A stretch of 64,000 bases of DNA. It comes from Macrocybe gigantea (lineage: Eukaryota; Basidiomycota; Agaricomycetes; Agaricales; Callistosporiaceae). Of the stretch, positions 21,012 through 35,239 are shown in pieces (position 1 is the first letter of the stretch; each line of letters starts with the position of its first letter). The notes under the pieces were generated by a model. It ran no database searches and was not told where the DNA came from. It was given only the letters and a program-made list of their open reading frames with translations. Location: contig SJRY01000250.1 in assembly GCA_011319805.1 (NCBI GenBank), positions 1 through 64,000 of the forward strand. Reading direction: 5' to 3'. A program made the translations under genes and the position numbers.

Positions 21012-24000
21012 TTAGCGAATATATGCGGTATCAATGCCGAGGGGTAACATTGTCGGGTCCTGCAAAGCCATCTCATCCCACGATAGCTTGTTCAACTGAG
21101 AATGGTTGAGCACCAAGGTATTTTGTATACACAAATCCACATACATGATCGAGGGCTGTCACTGAGGACAACAGATTCATGTGATCGGGAACATCGCCGT
21201 TGTTCTGCATTTTTATAATGAGTAACATAATCAGCAGTTGTTGGCCTGTACTTGCCAAGGACGCTTCGTCCAAGTCTCGTAGACTCAGTTTCAAGTCGCG
21301 CGGCACTTGCGAGGGCAACACCAAGACGTGCACAGTGGGTGTGTAGGGCCTCGAATGTGCAACTCGTTCGGAGAGTTTCTGCAGACTCTTTGTTTGTTTT
21401 TCACACTCAATGAAGCATGACTTTACTGACCGTTGCAACGTCAAATGCAAATCGAATATCGTTTCTACGCCCTCTAGCGTCGCGGCCGACTAAAATGAAA
21501 TACTCCCATGTGCAATCGATGATGTACACAGAGCTATTCACGTTCTGCTCGTTTGATATGAATTCCACAAGGGCTACCTGTTGAAGGGTAAGATGCTCAA
21601 CATCCCATAGAAATACAAGGTATGCAGAACAGACCGGTTCAGCTACATGAGAGCTATCCACTCTCCATATCCGAGGGGAAAGAAGAGCGGCAGTTGTTCG
21701 CCATCTCCAATAATCTGCGTGTGCATATTCACCATCTCCGAGCGCCATCCAAAACAATTCATCATGTCCACTCCCAGACTCTGACAATTCAACTATCGAG
21801 CCATCAGCGGAGAGGGCGCGGGAGTAACTAAGCGCTGCCTCTCGTTCAGCGGGACTAGATCCGGAACCATGCCAGACATATACGGTCCCTACAATGCACA
21901 CACAATAACTATATGCCGAACAAAGATTCTGGGCGGTCTAGACCACCATATCAAGATGGTTCACAAGGTGATTATTCCTGAAAACGTACCAAATCGTGCT
22001 CGTCTATGTAGATCATCCCATCAGTCGACCTGACGAGGTGCATAGTAGCATTTTCCCTGCTCCAGCGAGAGCGCGAACCCTAAAGTTTGATGAGCGAGGA
22101 CGACGGCAAGGGCGAGACAATAGCTTACCTGACGCGTGACTAATTCTCCACCCAAGACGTGGACAAGTTCGACCGGTTCTGAATAATGGTGGACGAGGCG
22201 CTGTGAGATAATCAGTTGTGAGATTGAAGGAACCGACGATCGGAGCCTACCAAAGTGGTTCCATATCGCTTTGCAAGATCCTGCAGTTTATGTTCTTCTC
22301 GTTCAGCATACGTGCTATTCTTTCCTCGCCAACCCCAGACATTGGTGGAGACGAGACCGGTATGCCGTGATTTGGAACGATGGATGATTGCCAGTACTTC
22401 CGTGTCGTAAAAAATGCAGCACTCCTGCTTTAGAGGAGCAGCCGAAGAACCCATGATAGACAAAAACTCCACGGATACAGTTTGGAGATCCGACTGAGGT
22501 GCGAATTGTTTGCGTTCGGCAAGCAAGGTGTTAACATCGACAAAAGGCGGACTATATGGTTCACCTGGGATATCGACAGTGTGGATTACTTCAACATCTC
22601 CACGGGACCGCATCGGATGACTGTCCGCTTCAGTCTGATCCATGGGAGGTACGGTCTCCTTGGCGTTTTGATCGGACACGGATGCTTTCGATAATGTACC
22701 ATACGGCGTCGATGTTGGTGTAGGCTCCTCTTTCAAAGGTGGCATGATGATAGAAGAGTATTTTTCGTAGCTCGATTTGCGTCGCTCTAGTGGTGGAGGG
22801 GGCAGCAGAGTCTGAGCAGAAGCAGTTTCCAAGGGCTTTCGCTCTGTCTCAGAGACATGCTCTACAAGCGTATCGGTCGTAGGCGCGAGCTCATTCAGAG
22901 CTTGCGCTACGTCCATGACAGTTGGTCGGCTTCCGGTACTTGGTATGCGCATCGGCTTTGATGGCGCATGATGAACGGATGCACCCTCTTTCGCATCAGC
23001 TGTGTCTTGAATCCGCGGCCCATGATCGACAATTAGTGGGTTTGATAGAACTCTTGAAGTCGTCATTGTTTGCGATTTCCAGTCTCGAGCCCGTCATGCC
23101 AGGCAGTGCTCGCCGAATCAAGTCATTGGATGCGGAAACTGGTTCTTTGGCGACATTGTTGGACCACTGGGATCGGAAGGCCAACGGCGGCTTTCCCTGA
23201 ACCCTAGGGCCCCGCGGCGCAGGTATCCTTCCAATTCTGCGTGCTTCTCGTCTTTCGAAATGGATGCATCAGATGAGAATTGTGGCTTATCCACATCTCA
23301 GAATCCACTTCACCCTTTCCAATGTCGGAGCCTGACCGTCAGCGATATCTGATCGCTTCACTTTGTGAGGCTTCCGCGCTCTAGTTTTGGTGGGCTATGA
23401 TTCCAACAAAGTATCCAAGGAATGCAAATTCAAGATTATTGTGTAACGAAAATTACAAACAAAGTAAGGGTATGAGTAAGACCCAGAATAGACGGTTTAC
23501 CGGAATGAACGCACATGGGTCAGAGGTTTTCCAGACGGCCTTGACAGCCCTGCAGAAACAGGTGCTTCTGTTTCTGAGCTGAAGGTTGCTGGAAACCGAA
23601 TTCATCTACAACCGGGGGTGCTGTAATGACGTCCGGTGTTCTAGTAGGTTTGTAAACGACCATAGTTGTCGCCGAGCCTAGACCACCTACTGAGCACTTC
23701 AGAGACAACAAGGAAAGTTATTATGACGAGAAGTATTTGCCTGTATCTGTTGCCTGTAGAGGCTGCGGCGGTGTCTCACGAGAAGCCGTGTCCTTCGTGT
23801 GTCGTTGACTCGGTAAATTACTAGCTGTCGAAGCAGCAGAATCGGTAGTAAATGAACGGCGAAGTGAGATGGGCTTCGGTGATGGCGTTGGTGGAGCGCT
23901 TGCCGTCGAAGTTACTGCCTGCCACCTATCTAATACGGATGACTTCCTCGGGGTACGGGAAGTATCGCTTTTAGGTGGCGGCGAAGATTGCACGCTCTCC

Positions 24001-25233
24001 AGTTCGGCGCTGACTTTCAGCATGCTCTGAACAAAGCCGCGGCCTTGAAGCCTACTGATACTCGGCGTAGGATCTTTCTGCGCCGGCGGACGCAGGAAGG
24101 CGGGCGATGGCACGGCTGAAGGAGGAATTTGAGGACCTGTTGGCAGCAGTTTGGTCTGCGGCTGGATAGGACGTGCAAGATATGGCATGGTAACAGGAGA
24201 CTTTTGTTGAAGGGAGTGAGTGGAGGAATTCGCTTGCTGACGAGGGGTGACAGGTCGGGCGATAGTCTTGGACGAAGCAGTATCTGAGGTACCGCTGTGG
24301 ATGTCACGGCGAGGAGAATCAAACTCGGATGTCGCCGAGGATACAAGTTTGGGCTTCTCGACTGTCCTAATCTCATTTCCCAAATCGCTCCTCACGCTCC
24401 GAGAAGCGGAAAAGGTTGGCGAGCTAATAGTGCGCACTCGTGCTTGCGGTGCTTCAGACAGATCGAACGATACTCTCGACGTTGAGGGTGATTTGGAAAT
24501 GACGGGTGGCGAGACAGGTTTCTCAATGACTTCGGCTTCAGGTTCTTTGAACGTGACGCTCTTGCGACGAGTCATGCCAGGCATGGCCACCCCACCCGTG
24601 CCAAAAATTGGGTGTGGCCCTTCGTACTTGCGTTGCTCAAATTGGGTAGGGTCGTGAGCGTCTTGCTGTGGCGCATGTCGATTGAGTCTGGGTCCGGTTG
24701 CACGTCCTCCAATGAAGGCCGCAAGCGACATAGGCTCAGGCTTGCTATCCGCAGCAGAACGTTTCTCCGACGGGCGAGTCGACTTCAATTGACTATAAGT
24801 CACCGTTTGCTGACGGTCGGATCTCGTGAGTTTCTCCAAAGCACCATCATGATTACTTTGACGTTCTTGAATTGATTTCTCGCGTTCGACTGCACTATCA
24901 GCGTCATCATGCCTCGAGTCTGCAGTCAATGAGGCTTTCAAGGACGCTTAGCCATGGATAAGCAGAGCGTTATCAATATTCACCGCAACAATGACGAAAA
25001 CTCTACTTACACAGGCTCGCCTCATCTGTAGTGTTCCCGGGATACAGACCACGACTCCTTCGTTGGCGTGCCAATCTCGACGCTCTGATCTCTTCTTCAA
25101 GTCGTCTCTGCTCTGCCTCTTCGTCTGCATCGACCTGGCGTTGCAGGGCGCGAATTTTGCTTGCCCATTCAGCTATACCCTCTTCTGGTTTTGGAAGCCC
25201 GTGTGTACGCTTGGTCGCACTCAACGGTTCCAT
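21012..25233 (-). CDS. Large fungal gelsolin-repeat protein with disordered N-terminal half
   Basis: Starts at ATG 25233 with a charged coiled coil (WASKIRALQRQVDADEEAEQ). The 23.7-24.9 kb exon is Ser/Pro-rich with FIGGRATGPRLNRHAPQQDA and GTGGVAMPGMTRRKS, the signature of the fungal region annotated as DUF4045. Then come DVAQALNELAPTTD and gelsolin-like units: TVSVEFLSIM, CCIFYDTEVLAIIHRSKSRH, NVWGWRGKNSTYAEREEHKL (22.2-22.6 kb), VYVWHGSGSSPAEREAALSY, ELFWMALGDGEYAHADYWRW (21.5-21.9 kb), and the terminus MALQDPTMLPLGIDTAYIR. Gelsolin modules bind and cap actin in a calcium-dependent way. The frame between 23.0 and 23.7 kb is unclear, with at least two apparent shifts, so that middle part is not reliably modelled. 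Confidence 0.75.
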
Positions 25234-25418
25234 GGAGTGATCGGTCCTATTCGAGATGCAAGGCAGATATTAAGGCCGCTGGAGGTTGACTCTATTTGTG
25301 AGTGCTTGTCATTAGCCGTCTTACACAACATCGCCAGAAATGGATGCACTTGGTGTGGAGGCATTTGCAACGGAAGCAGATAACGATTCATTATGTCCAG
25401 AATGTATTCAAATCTATC

Positions 25419-26366
25419 CTACAAAACATTCAACGAAATCAACACTACTAGTATCGCCGCGATCGCGATATTTGTGGACATCCAAGCTGCCGAGAAGAAC
25501 TCATGAGAGTCAGATGAACTCGCATCGGCGGTGCTCTGGTCAATAGTCGGAGGAATTTGGCCATCTGAATAGCGTTCGACATTAGGTCATCGGAGGATAG
25601 GCACGAATCAATGATGAAGCTGACCAGTAAACGAAGCTCCACATTGCGCCTGCAGCGAAGGGGCTGTATCAGTTATCACTGCAGGGTCTGCGCGATTGAT
25701 GATGCTGTAGAACGCTTTATTACAAGCCGTACAAGTGACGTCGGCGGAAAGGGTGATATTAGGGTTCTTGATCAAAGAAATGATGCGACTGAACGTCAAT
25801 GGACCGGCTGCGCTCTCGATATTGGTCAAGGTTTGGTTAACGCAATTTACATTGCCACTTCATTCACGAATAACGTCAGCGCGCCCATCCCTTCACACGA
25901 GCCCTCAAAACGTACTCTTTCAAGCATAACACCTTCTTGAATGTGGGATAACTTTGCTGCACCAGGTCAACTAGCTGAGCATCAAAGCTAGATGAAATGC
26001 CTAGTGCAGAAAGGTCTGTGGCGCATCCGGACGTAATGTTCGTTGCGGCGGAATCAAGGGTTTTGTTACTGCATGGAGGTGCAGCACAAAAATCGGATAT
26101 CCATGTATTTAATGGTTTAACTATGGATGCATTTCTTGGTCCGGCGAATACTGGTAAAAGAGACGAGGGTCTCAAGCAGGCCGCAACGTCAGGCTCGGTG
26201 GCTACAGCAGCCAAGGTCGTGGAGCAATTTTGTGAGAGGCTTCAGGGGAAAAAAAATCAATACCGATCTGAGCGCCAAACGAGCAGTTTACTCACGATTG
26301 ACCTAGGATGAAGGGAGCGAGCAAGAGGACCTCAAACGCAACCTGTCGCAGGAACTGGAATGGCAT
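25419..26366 (-). CDS. Secreted Cys-rich protein with C-terminal hydrophobic tail (DUF7729-like)
   Basis: ATG 26366 opens a hydrophobic leader (FEVLLLAPFILGQ). The body has regularly placed Cys and sequons: DFCAAPPCSNKTLDSAATNI, TSGCATDLSALG, NCVNQTLTNIESAAG, VTCTACNKAFYSIINRADPA, LQAQCGASFT. The last exon ends in a hydrophobic tail (TNIAIAAILVVLISFNVL) after a Ser/Asp-rich stretch, typical of a GPI signal or a single transmembrane helix. The layout resembles the fungal family I know as DUF7729; function unknown. It is divergent from the 26.4-kb gene, 75 bases apart. Confidence 0.65.
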
Positions 26367-26441
26367 CTCAGCCAAAATGAGGACTCGATCATGTGACGTC
26401 AAGCCTAACTTCGTTGCAGGTTGCTCGTTCGACCTTCTTAC

Positions 26442-27464
26442 CATGGCTTCCCAAAGCGAGCTGTCCATCTTCCCTGGTCATGGTCTGCCAAAAAAGCCGA
26501 GGAAGGCACACTATCGAAAGCCTAAGAAGCAGGTGAAGTATGCTAGCCAGCAAGTTGCATCATTCGATGACCTCTCCTGTTCTGTCACTGCTGGGCGGGA
26601 TACACGAGCGGTGATGGCAAACCCACCCCATTTTCGTTTCGGCCCCCTCGTCTCTATCTCCCTCGAGTTCTGTTATGACGTCTCTCCACGCCATACCTCA
26701 CGTTGGGATGCCAAATTCACCTTCAGGCCGACCGTTCTGCTTTCCAGCCAGCCCTCTTTGGAGACGAAAGTTGCTTTAACGTATCACGGCGAACCTATCG
26801 CTATCGATCTGAGCCTTCTACCTTCGACTCGGGTTTCATCATCGAGCTTCTGAAACTCACGTCCAGTGATCGTGCCCATTGGATGATAGTTGGCGCGTAT
26901 TACCGCAGAATAGGCAACCCACAGGCCGCCATCTCAGTCATGAATGCCATGCTGGAAGGTAATGGAGATTCTTATTGACCTATCCTGCCGTTGACAAAAA
27001 GAACGGTGCATCGTAGCCATGGCGCAGCATGGAATTGCGGAAGATGATCTGAAGCCGGCCTACCTGCTCTCTCCAGTTGCGAATCCCACCTGGCGAGGCA
27101 TGCGAAAAGCAAGAATGTAGACGCGAAGAGGCACTACAATAACGCTGTATCCTGCCTCCGCAAAGTGTATGGCGTGGACACTGGTGCCATGGGTGTACTC
27201 CAATCCACAGATGCGCCGTCCCTGAAAGCCTCTGTATCTGATGCAACAAACAACGCGATCTGGGAAGTGCAGCGTCTAAAACGCGAGGTTTACGAGCTCC
27301 ACGAACAACAGAGGCAGCAGTCGTCTCTGTTGTCAGAAGTTCGTGCTGCGAAACGGAAGGTTGAAAACGAGTTGAAAGTGGAGCGCGGTGTACGTCGAAA
27401 GCTCGAGGAAGATTTGGCGCTTGTCATCAAGGAACGTGACACGGCTAGGTCAAACAGACGCTGA
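26442..27464 (+). CDS. Conserved coiled-coil protein of unknown function, frame-disrupted
   Basis: Recognisable blocks of a basidiomycete family lie in different frames: SRWDAKFTF and YHGEPIAID (frame 1), FGDESCF and EPSTFDSGFIIELLKLTSSD (frame 2), RAHWMIVGAYYRRIGNPQAA, then after an intron with donor GTAATG AMAQHGIAEDDLKPAYLL, ESHLARHAKSKNVDAKRHYN, SCLRKVYGVDTGA. It ends with a heptad-rich coiled coil (SSLLSEVRAAKRKVENELKV) and stops at 27464. At least three small indels (around 26740-26770, 26805 and 27068) break the frame and cannot be introns. Either a pseudogene or consensus error; see the RPS5 entry for why errors are plausible. The ATG at 26442 is a guess. Confidence 0.6.
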
Positions 27465-27764
27465 CCGGATTGATCGCGTTGGACTCTTTTTTTTTTTTTT
27501 TGTTATTTGTAAATTATGCCTCTCAAGCTCGCAAGGCTCTGCAACGCTTCCGAATACCCGTCATACTTCATGATTTCTAAATAAAGCAAATTTGCAACTG
27601 TATAGTTTTTTCGGCAGATCCCAGGACTGCAAACCTTGATTTTCGTTAGTAATAACAATAGCAAACACACGCTCGCCAGGTGAGTTAGCGTTGAGGGCAG
27701 CCTCATTCAAGGTCATTCTTCTTACTCAAGCCCCAGCGGTCTTCCTCAAGAAACAAAAGCCAAC

Positions 27765-29594
<1,830 letters not shown>

Positions 29595-31412
29595 CTATCG
29601 TTGCGTATGTATTGCTCGTGGAAGGTTTTGGCCCAATACTGAAGGCTCGCCCGGCTTAGGGACTACACCGTCTAGACCCCTATAGTTGTATGCTTTGCCA
29701 AACTCCTTGATCATCGCTTTGCCCATTAGGCAAAGCCAGCCAAGGCCTTCGCCGGTGATGCATTGACCGGGCCAGAACAGCTCGCCTTCTTCGTCTTCAA
29801 ATTCTGGTTCATGTTCGTCGCTTGGTGAGAGCGTGGTATAAACGAGTCGAGCAAACGTGTTGGGAAAGAAACGAGCAAGAACAGGAAGGTTGAGCGTTTC
29901 TTGCGAGTAGTACATGTCTTTGGCGGCAGATACTCGTTGCATCGACTGGAATCGCAGGTTTTGCACGAGCGTCGGCGGGACAGTGATCGAGACATCTGAC
30001 ATGGCGGAGACGACATGAGCCGGTATGGACTGATTGTGATACCGTTCGGGCAGTAGTTCACGAGGAATGACGTTGTGCGGTGTAGGTACAGGAGGGGCGG
30101 CCTGAGCGTTTAGCGTCGCTGCGGCAGAGCTCGGGGTGCTGCCATCTCTGGCGGTTGGTGTGGAATTTGCACTGGATGTGGCGCCTATGCTGGCAGGAGA
30201 TGGTAGCATTTGTGGCGTCGTCTGCGATTTTGCACCTAGAAGAGAGGGGTTCATTCCAGTTTGGTCCTCCTCTGCGCTGGCAGCTGCCTGGGCGATCTTG
30301 CTTTTGCAACTCTTGTGAAGCTTGTCGACTTCACTATCAAGAAGGATTCGCCCAGTGTAGGCCAGCTTCCTGCTGAGAATAAAGCCCTCGATCATGTAAC
30401 TGGAAGTCGGTGAGAAACGAAGCAAAAGAGAGGGGAACGGGCAGGGAGACTGACATGAGTCCGATGAAAGCCTTCTCTGCTTCCATCATGCCCTTCTCTC
30501 CGTGCCATTTCTGTTTGCACCACTCGAGAAACGCCTGGATGGTTGCCCAAGTTTCGGTGTTGCACATTCCTCGACTGTAGTCTTTCAGCCATATTGAATA
30601 CGTAAAACAAACGAGTGCATCCACAAGCTCCAGGCGGGCGATGAGTCCGCCGTATTTGTGATACGATGAGTTCGAAGGCGGCGGATCTGGAAGAGGGCGG
30701 TACTCCTTGTGCGTGGGCGGGTATGTTGACCAGAATCGTGCGTCGCCGGAGTACTTGAGGAGACGACCGGCGAGGTGATATTGTTCCTGTAGGGTATCAT
30801 ATTCTCGAAGCGAGGGCTTGCCTCGTTTGGGTCTTCTGATGGGGACAAAGGTGGGTGACGTATTGGGAGCGATGGGCAGGTGAGAGGTGGGTGGCGGGAC
30901 CGGGTCTTCGCGAACTTCGCCGTCCTCGCAGGGCTCAGAGCGGGAATAGGCGGGTGGTTGGGGCGCTGCTCGTGCAGGTGGAGGTGGGGCGGGTGCTGAT
31001 GGCGTGTGATGGGGATGGGGGACATGGCGCCCAGACGGAACGGAGTTGGTCCTTGGACGCTTGGATGATTCCTGGCCGAGTGCTGTGTCCGACTTGCGCT
31101 TGATAGGGGGGGCAGGGGAGACGGCGCGGGAAGCCGGTGGAGAAGGCGGTAGGGTTGGGGGGAGAGGAGTGGAGAGGTCGCCCACGATCTGGAAGGGAGG
31201 ACGAGAAAATGAGCGAGGAATGCGCGATGCGTGACCTGGAAGAGAGCAGACTGACCTCGAGGTTTCTGAGAAGCTGTTCCCTGGTCCATCTGCTGTGTGA
31301 GATGGAGGATGAGGTCAGTTGGGGAAAGGGAGAACGAGGAGGAGGGATCGAGCGCTCACCGCTTCCTTGGGAGTCTAGGGGAGTGTAAGGACATCTGGAC
31401 TGACGAAGCCAT
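29595..31412 (-). CDS. Pro-rich nuclear protein of unknown function
   Basis: Four exons from ATG 31412. The N-terminus reads RWTREQLLRNLEIVGDL across two introns. Next is a Pro/Ser-rich disordered region with KRKSDTALGQESSKRPR, a likely nuclear signal. A helical domain follows (YDTLQEQYHLAGRLLKYSGD, LIARLELVDALVCFTYSIWL, WATIQAFLEWCKQKW, AFIGLMYMIEGFILSRKLAY), then another disordered segment, and a final part with HVVSAMSDVSITVPPTLVQN and WLCLMGKAMIKEFGKAYNYR. I know similar unnamed basidiomycete proteins. The central helical domain vaguely recalls the C-terminal homology domain of AFF/AF4 elongation factors, but I cannot support that from sequence alone. No frame break seen. Confidence 0.7.
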
Positions 31413-33248
31413 GGTGGGGGAGATGGTGGTGGGAGAGGAACAACAAGGCTATGGACAACGCAACAATGGAACGAGTGTCACAACTCGGCGGAAGCGGTTA
31501 AAATGGAAATGGCAGCCATTTTTTAAAAATTAAAATAAAATATATTCTTTGGGCCCCCCTCCCCGCGGCGATCCCAGATTCTTGCAGTCCAGTGCTGCTC
31601 TCGCCCACCGAAGATGTCCCGTTCTTCCACTTCAGCTGGTCAGGTGCAGCAGCCATGCGCCAGCCGCCGGTCAACACCTCGCCGCCACTTCTCTGAGCGC
31701 TTGCATTGCCTCTTGAAACAAACCCTCTGGCTGAAACGACGTTAAAAATCTTGCGCTGCACGACATCCCTTCCAAAGCCTCCGATGATATCAAGAACCAA
31801 ACAGGAAAACAATCCCGATAAAATAAATAATAAAAAAATCTCGGTTCCCGCTGATTCGGTCCCATGAAACGCCCAATCCAATAACGCAACAGCAATGCAT
31901 GCATTGCCCATTTCTGACCCGCCCGTTTGTTCAATGCGTGGGCTGCATGCGTCCCCCCATCTTCACATGGTCCTGTGTCAGTGAGAGAATCATCCCTCCT
32001 TGTGCCTTGCGGCGCGGAGTCCCCGGCCAAACCGCCTCAGCCCATAGCGGCATCTATACCCTCTTTTATATCCACCCGCAGATGCCGGTTCACACCCCCC
32101 GCGCACTCCGCCGAGCGACGCAGGGTAAAACTGAACCGGATGCACACCCTGTTCTCAAAGAACTCGAATCGTGTCAGACAAATGATCCATCAGACTGACA
32201 CTTCCGATCGCTTTTGACTGGCATGCGTTACAAGACGGCCTTCCAAGTCGAATGTCCGGAAATGGTCCACTTCATATCGCTTGTCCCATCTCACCTCCCA
32301 GTTTAGGCTCCATTAGTTGTGCCAAACCATTTTCAACCAATCGTGGTGCAAAAAAAAAAAAAAGAAAAAAGAAAAAAAAAAGAGAAAGTCTATGACCTAA
32401 CTTTTAGGAGCAAAGTCCAAGAGGCAGTCATAAAAGACCATACCCATCGTGACTGAAACCACCGGCATTTGCAGGAACCGAGGACGTCGGATGGCAGGAG
32501 TCTTAGACTCGCCTCGCCTTGATGCGTCCACAAATACCGCCAAGCATGTGCCAATGTGGACAGGTGCTAGTGCGGGGATTTCAAGTCCCTAAACAGTGAG
32601 AAACTGGACGACGAGCGAGTGAAAATCCTCGCCAAGAAACGAGCGCACAGACAGCACTCTGCGGCTATTGAATTCATGATGTCAGTCCAGGCCCAGTCCC
32701 TGAGAAGGTCACACAGGTCCGAGTCAAGCTGAATCAGGAAAACTGATCAAGATAATCCCACAGAGCCCACCAAAGAGAATCGAATTCATGCCATCATTTA
32801 ATGTGGCGTAGCTCCATGCACCTTGTCAGCCCTGGGCTTGCACTTTCAAAACCATTCGCTCTTCAAGGCTTCAAGTCAGGCCGTTTTGCTGCTGACCCTC
32901 TCCCGCGTGACTCTCCTTCGCCAATGATCACAATCACATGATCAGTCACGCATTCATTATAGACGCGTCTTTTCCCGTGTCCAAACGCGTAGACGTTGAA
33001 ATTATCTTGCTAGTAGTGTATCCGCTAGCCAACACGTTACAGTCAAATGTACAAACAAGTCATATCCAGACGATCTGGCGAAGATGCAACAAAGAATCCA
33101 ACATGTACAGAAATTTCCGAGGAATGACAGGTCTAGATCATGGTATTTCCGACCATCCAACCTTTTCAAATCGTCACAATACAACAAAGCAATGGAATGG
33201 AAAATAAGAATAAACCTGGGCCCGCCGTTTGAGGGTGAATGCAAAGGA
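31413..33248. other. 1.8-kb gap without a gene
   Basis: Contains short ORFs without splice support, an A/G-rich tract at about 32349-32388, and a small AAATGG/CCATTT hairpin near 31508-31522. I see no coding domain, tRNA or transposon. A noncoding transcript or long 5' leader of the 29.6-kb gene is possible. Confidence 0.5.
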
Positions 33249-34597
33249 TCAATTCCTGCCTTTGGATTTCGCAGCCTTGCGATTCCTTGTAGAGGCTTTC
33301 TTGGCGGGCAGCGATTCCTTCACCCGAGCCTTGTTCGCCCGACCTCTGGTGACCATGCCCGGAGCCAATTCCTTGGGCTCGTCCGGGTCTGAAGGGTTGC
33401 CATCTTTATTTGCTTCTTTGTCGGCCTTTTCCTCCGAAAGGGCTTCGACGGCAGTGATAGCCGACAAGACAGAAGCGGACCGTCTCCCTCCTGAAGCCAC
33501 GAGCGTTTTGGCGGACGCTTCAGAGGTCGATCGGTTCCTAGACCCCGAGTAGGTGGGTTGTGCGAGGAGCAAGGAGGCCGGAGTGGTAGCTCGAGAGGAA
33601 ACGGTTGGGGTATCGCAGGAGAGTCTCGCTGATGAGGAAGATACTTGGGGGTAGCTGGAAGAACTCTTCGGATGGGAAGAGGGTAGAGATGTTGATGGAG
33701 AGGGATAGCTGGTATGTCTGTGCCTGATGCTTGATTGCCATTGCCTGATCGTCGAGCGCGGGTATTGCCAGCCACATTATTAGAGCTGGGCCTTGATTTC
33801 TTCTTGGGTGGCTCGTCATCTACAACGGACCCGTCCTCGTCGAGGCTCGGTGATACCTCGCGGATTTCGGTCTGTGTCGGCTTGCGCTTGCGGAGGCTAA
33901 ATACTCGAGTGGATTGTTGATCCTTGGACGGGTTCAAGACTAGATACCAGGATTTATCTTGGAAAAGATGACAAGCTCCTTTGCCGTGGATGGTGGCCAG
34001 AATGAACATGTATTCACGCGTGCCGTTCCAGGCGACAGAAGACTCGATAATTCGTGGTCGATGAACTTGGGAACAGTCGTTAGGACTACGCCATAAATCA
34101 AGAGACGAGGTGAAAGGTAGGCGTACGGGAAACGCGGTTGACGATATCGGCCGTCTGAAGTTTCTTCTCGTCGTTCCAAAACATCCAGTGCACTGGATCT
34201 GCTATTTTGTAGAAAACTTCAAGCGCGGCCAGCGCAAAACTTGGTCAGAGGGCGTATCGGGGAGTCGCATGTCATGGCGGGCGGTGGCGAGGAAAGCTTG
34301 GACAGTTGGGTTGGCGGCGGACATAATTCTGTCTGTGCCATCTGACCATACACCCGGGGAGATTTGCTTCCTCCTAGAGAGCAAGTGGGAATAGTGGGCG
34401 GTGAAGGGCCGGTGGAAACCGGTTAGTTCGCATGGGCGGAAAGGGTGTGGGGAAAGCAGCGAGAGTGGCGGGTTGGCAGGGAAGCAAGAACCTACAGAAC
34501 GCACGTCTGATACGGGGAACGAGTAAGCTTGGGGTGGGGCCTCCCAGGGATCGCGAATGATTTGCCTCGATGTCGAGGCTTCAGTCGTGCTGCTCAT
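33249..34597 (-). CDS. Nuclear basic protein of unknown function, frame breaks inside
   Basis: Start ATG 34597 (SSTTEASTSRQIIRDPWEAP). Coherent blocks follow in changing frames: NPTVQAFLATARHDMRLPD, ALEVFYKIADPVHWMFWNDE, KKLQTADIVNRV, FPYAYLSPRLLIYGVVLTTV, NGTREYMFILATIHGKGACH, LFQDKSWYLVLNPSKD, then a Lys/Arg- and Ser-rich tail with PPKKKSRPSSN and KASTRNRKAAKSKGRN at stop 33249. The first shift (about 34238) is repaired by one T in a T4 run, as expected for a homopolymer error; others lie near 34130, 34030 and 33570. Blocks such as YKIADPVHWMFWNDEKK are compact and look like a real domain. Function unknown. Confidence 0.6.
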
Positions 34598-35239
34598 GAC
34601 GCAGGTGGGGCAGCAGGTGGGGGCGATGTGTTGATTGGAACACAGAGAAGGAGAGAGCCGGAGGAATGACGAGCGGTGGCGCAGGACAGAAACTGGCGGC
34701 GGACAATGACGGGGATTGGTGATGGGACTGATAATGGCGGGAGGGTTCAAGAGAGAGACTGCCTTGCACCAAAGCACGGGTGGCCCTCGGTGCGGACTCA
34801 ATCCTCCTTCCATTTGTGGTCAATTGCCCTCGGCACAACGACCGTGAGAATAACAAATCGGGCTCATTCACTCGTCCGCCTTCTGATCCAAAAACATCAT
34901 AACAGCATTCTCCTGCGATCAGCAAGCCTAACTTACAGTAACCAGCTAGCCTTTCCTTCGTTGTTATCGTTGGCGTAGTCTCTAGCCATCTTTTTGGTGC
35001 ACCAGAAGGGGCATGTCCTCATCAGATCACACGACAGATCACAATCTTATCCGGGATCTCAGGAATCTTGTCGATCCGATCATCACTGGTCGCAAAATCC
35101 ACTACATTGCGTTCCGGCATAAACGACAGTAGCTAACAGGGGAGAGAAGGAACCGAGGCGAAGATCATGCAGCATCCACGCCCAATTCCATCCGACCATT
35201 GGCATGGATATCAACACAACCATTCACACAACTGAGACA
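34598..35239. other. Intergenic gap
   Basis: No gene that can be closed. A minus-strand ATG near 34989 opens MARDYANDNNEGKASWLL and then meets a strong GTAAGT donor, but no convincing second exon was found. Confidence 0.5.

Noticed and set aside
31498..31911. Minus-strand ORF of 137 codons with a hydrophobic segment
   Set aside because: No ATG-near context, domain, splice partner or conserved motif; likely chance in a long gap.
32571..32590. Possible tRNA T-arm (GGGGA / TCCCT around a TTTCAAG loop)
   Set aside because: No matching anticodon arm, D arm or acceptor stem around it.
34930..34990. Small minus-strand gene starting MARDYANDNN
   Set aside because: A strong donor follows, but the only downstream acceptors leave an intron under 30 nt or break the frame; too little to call.
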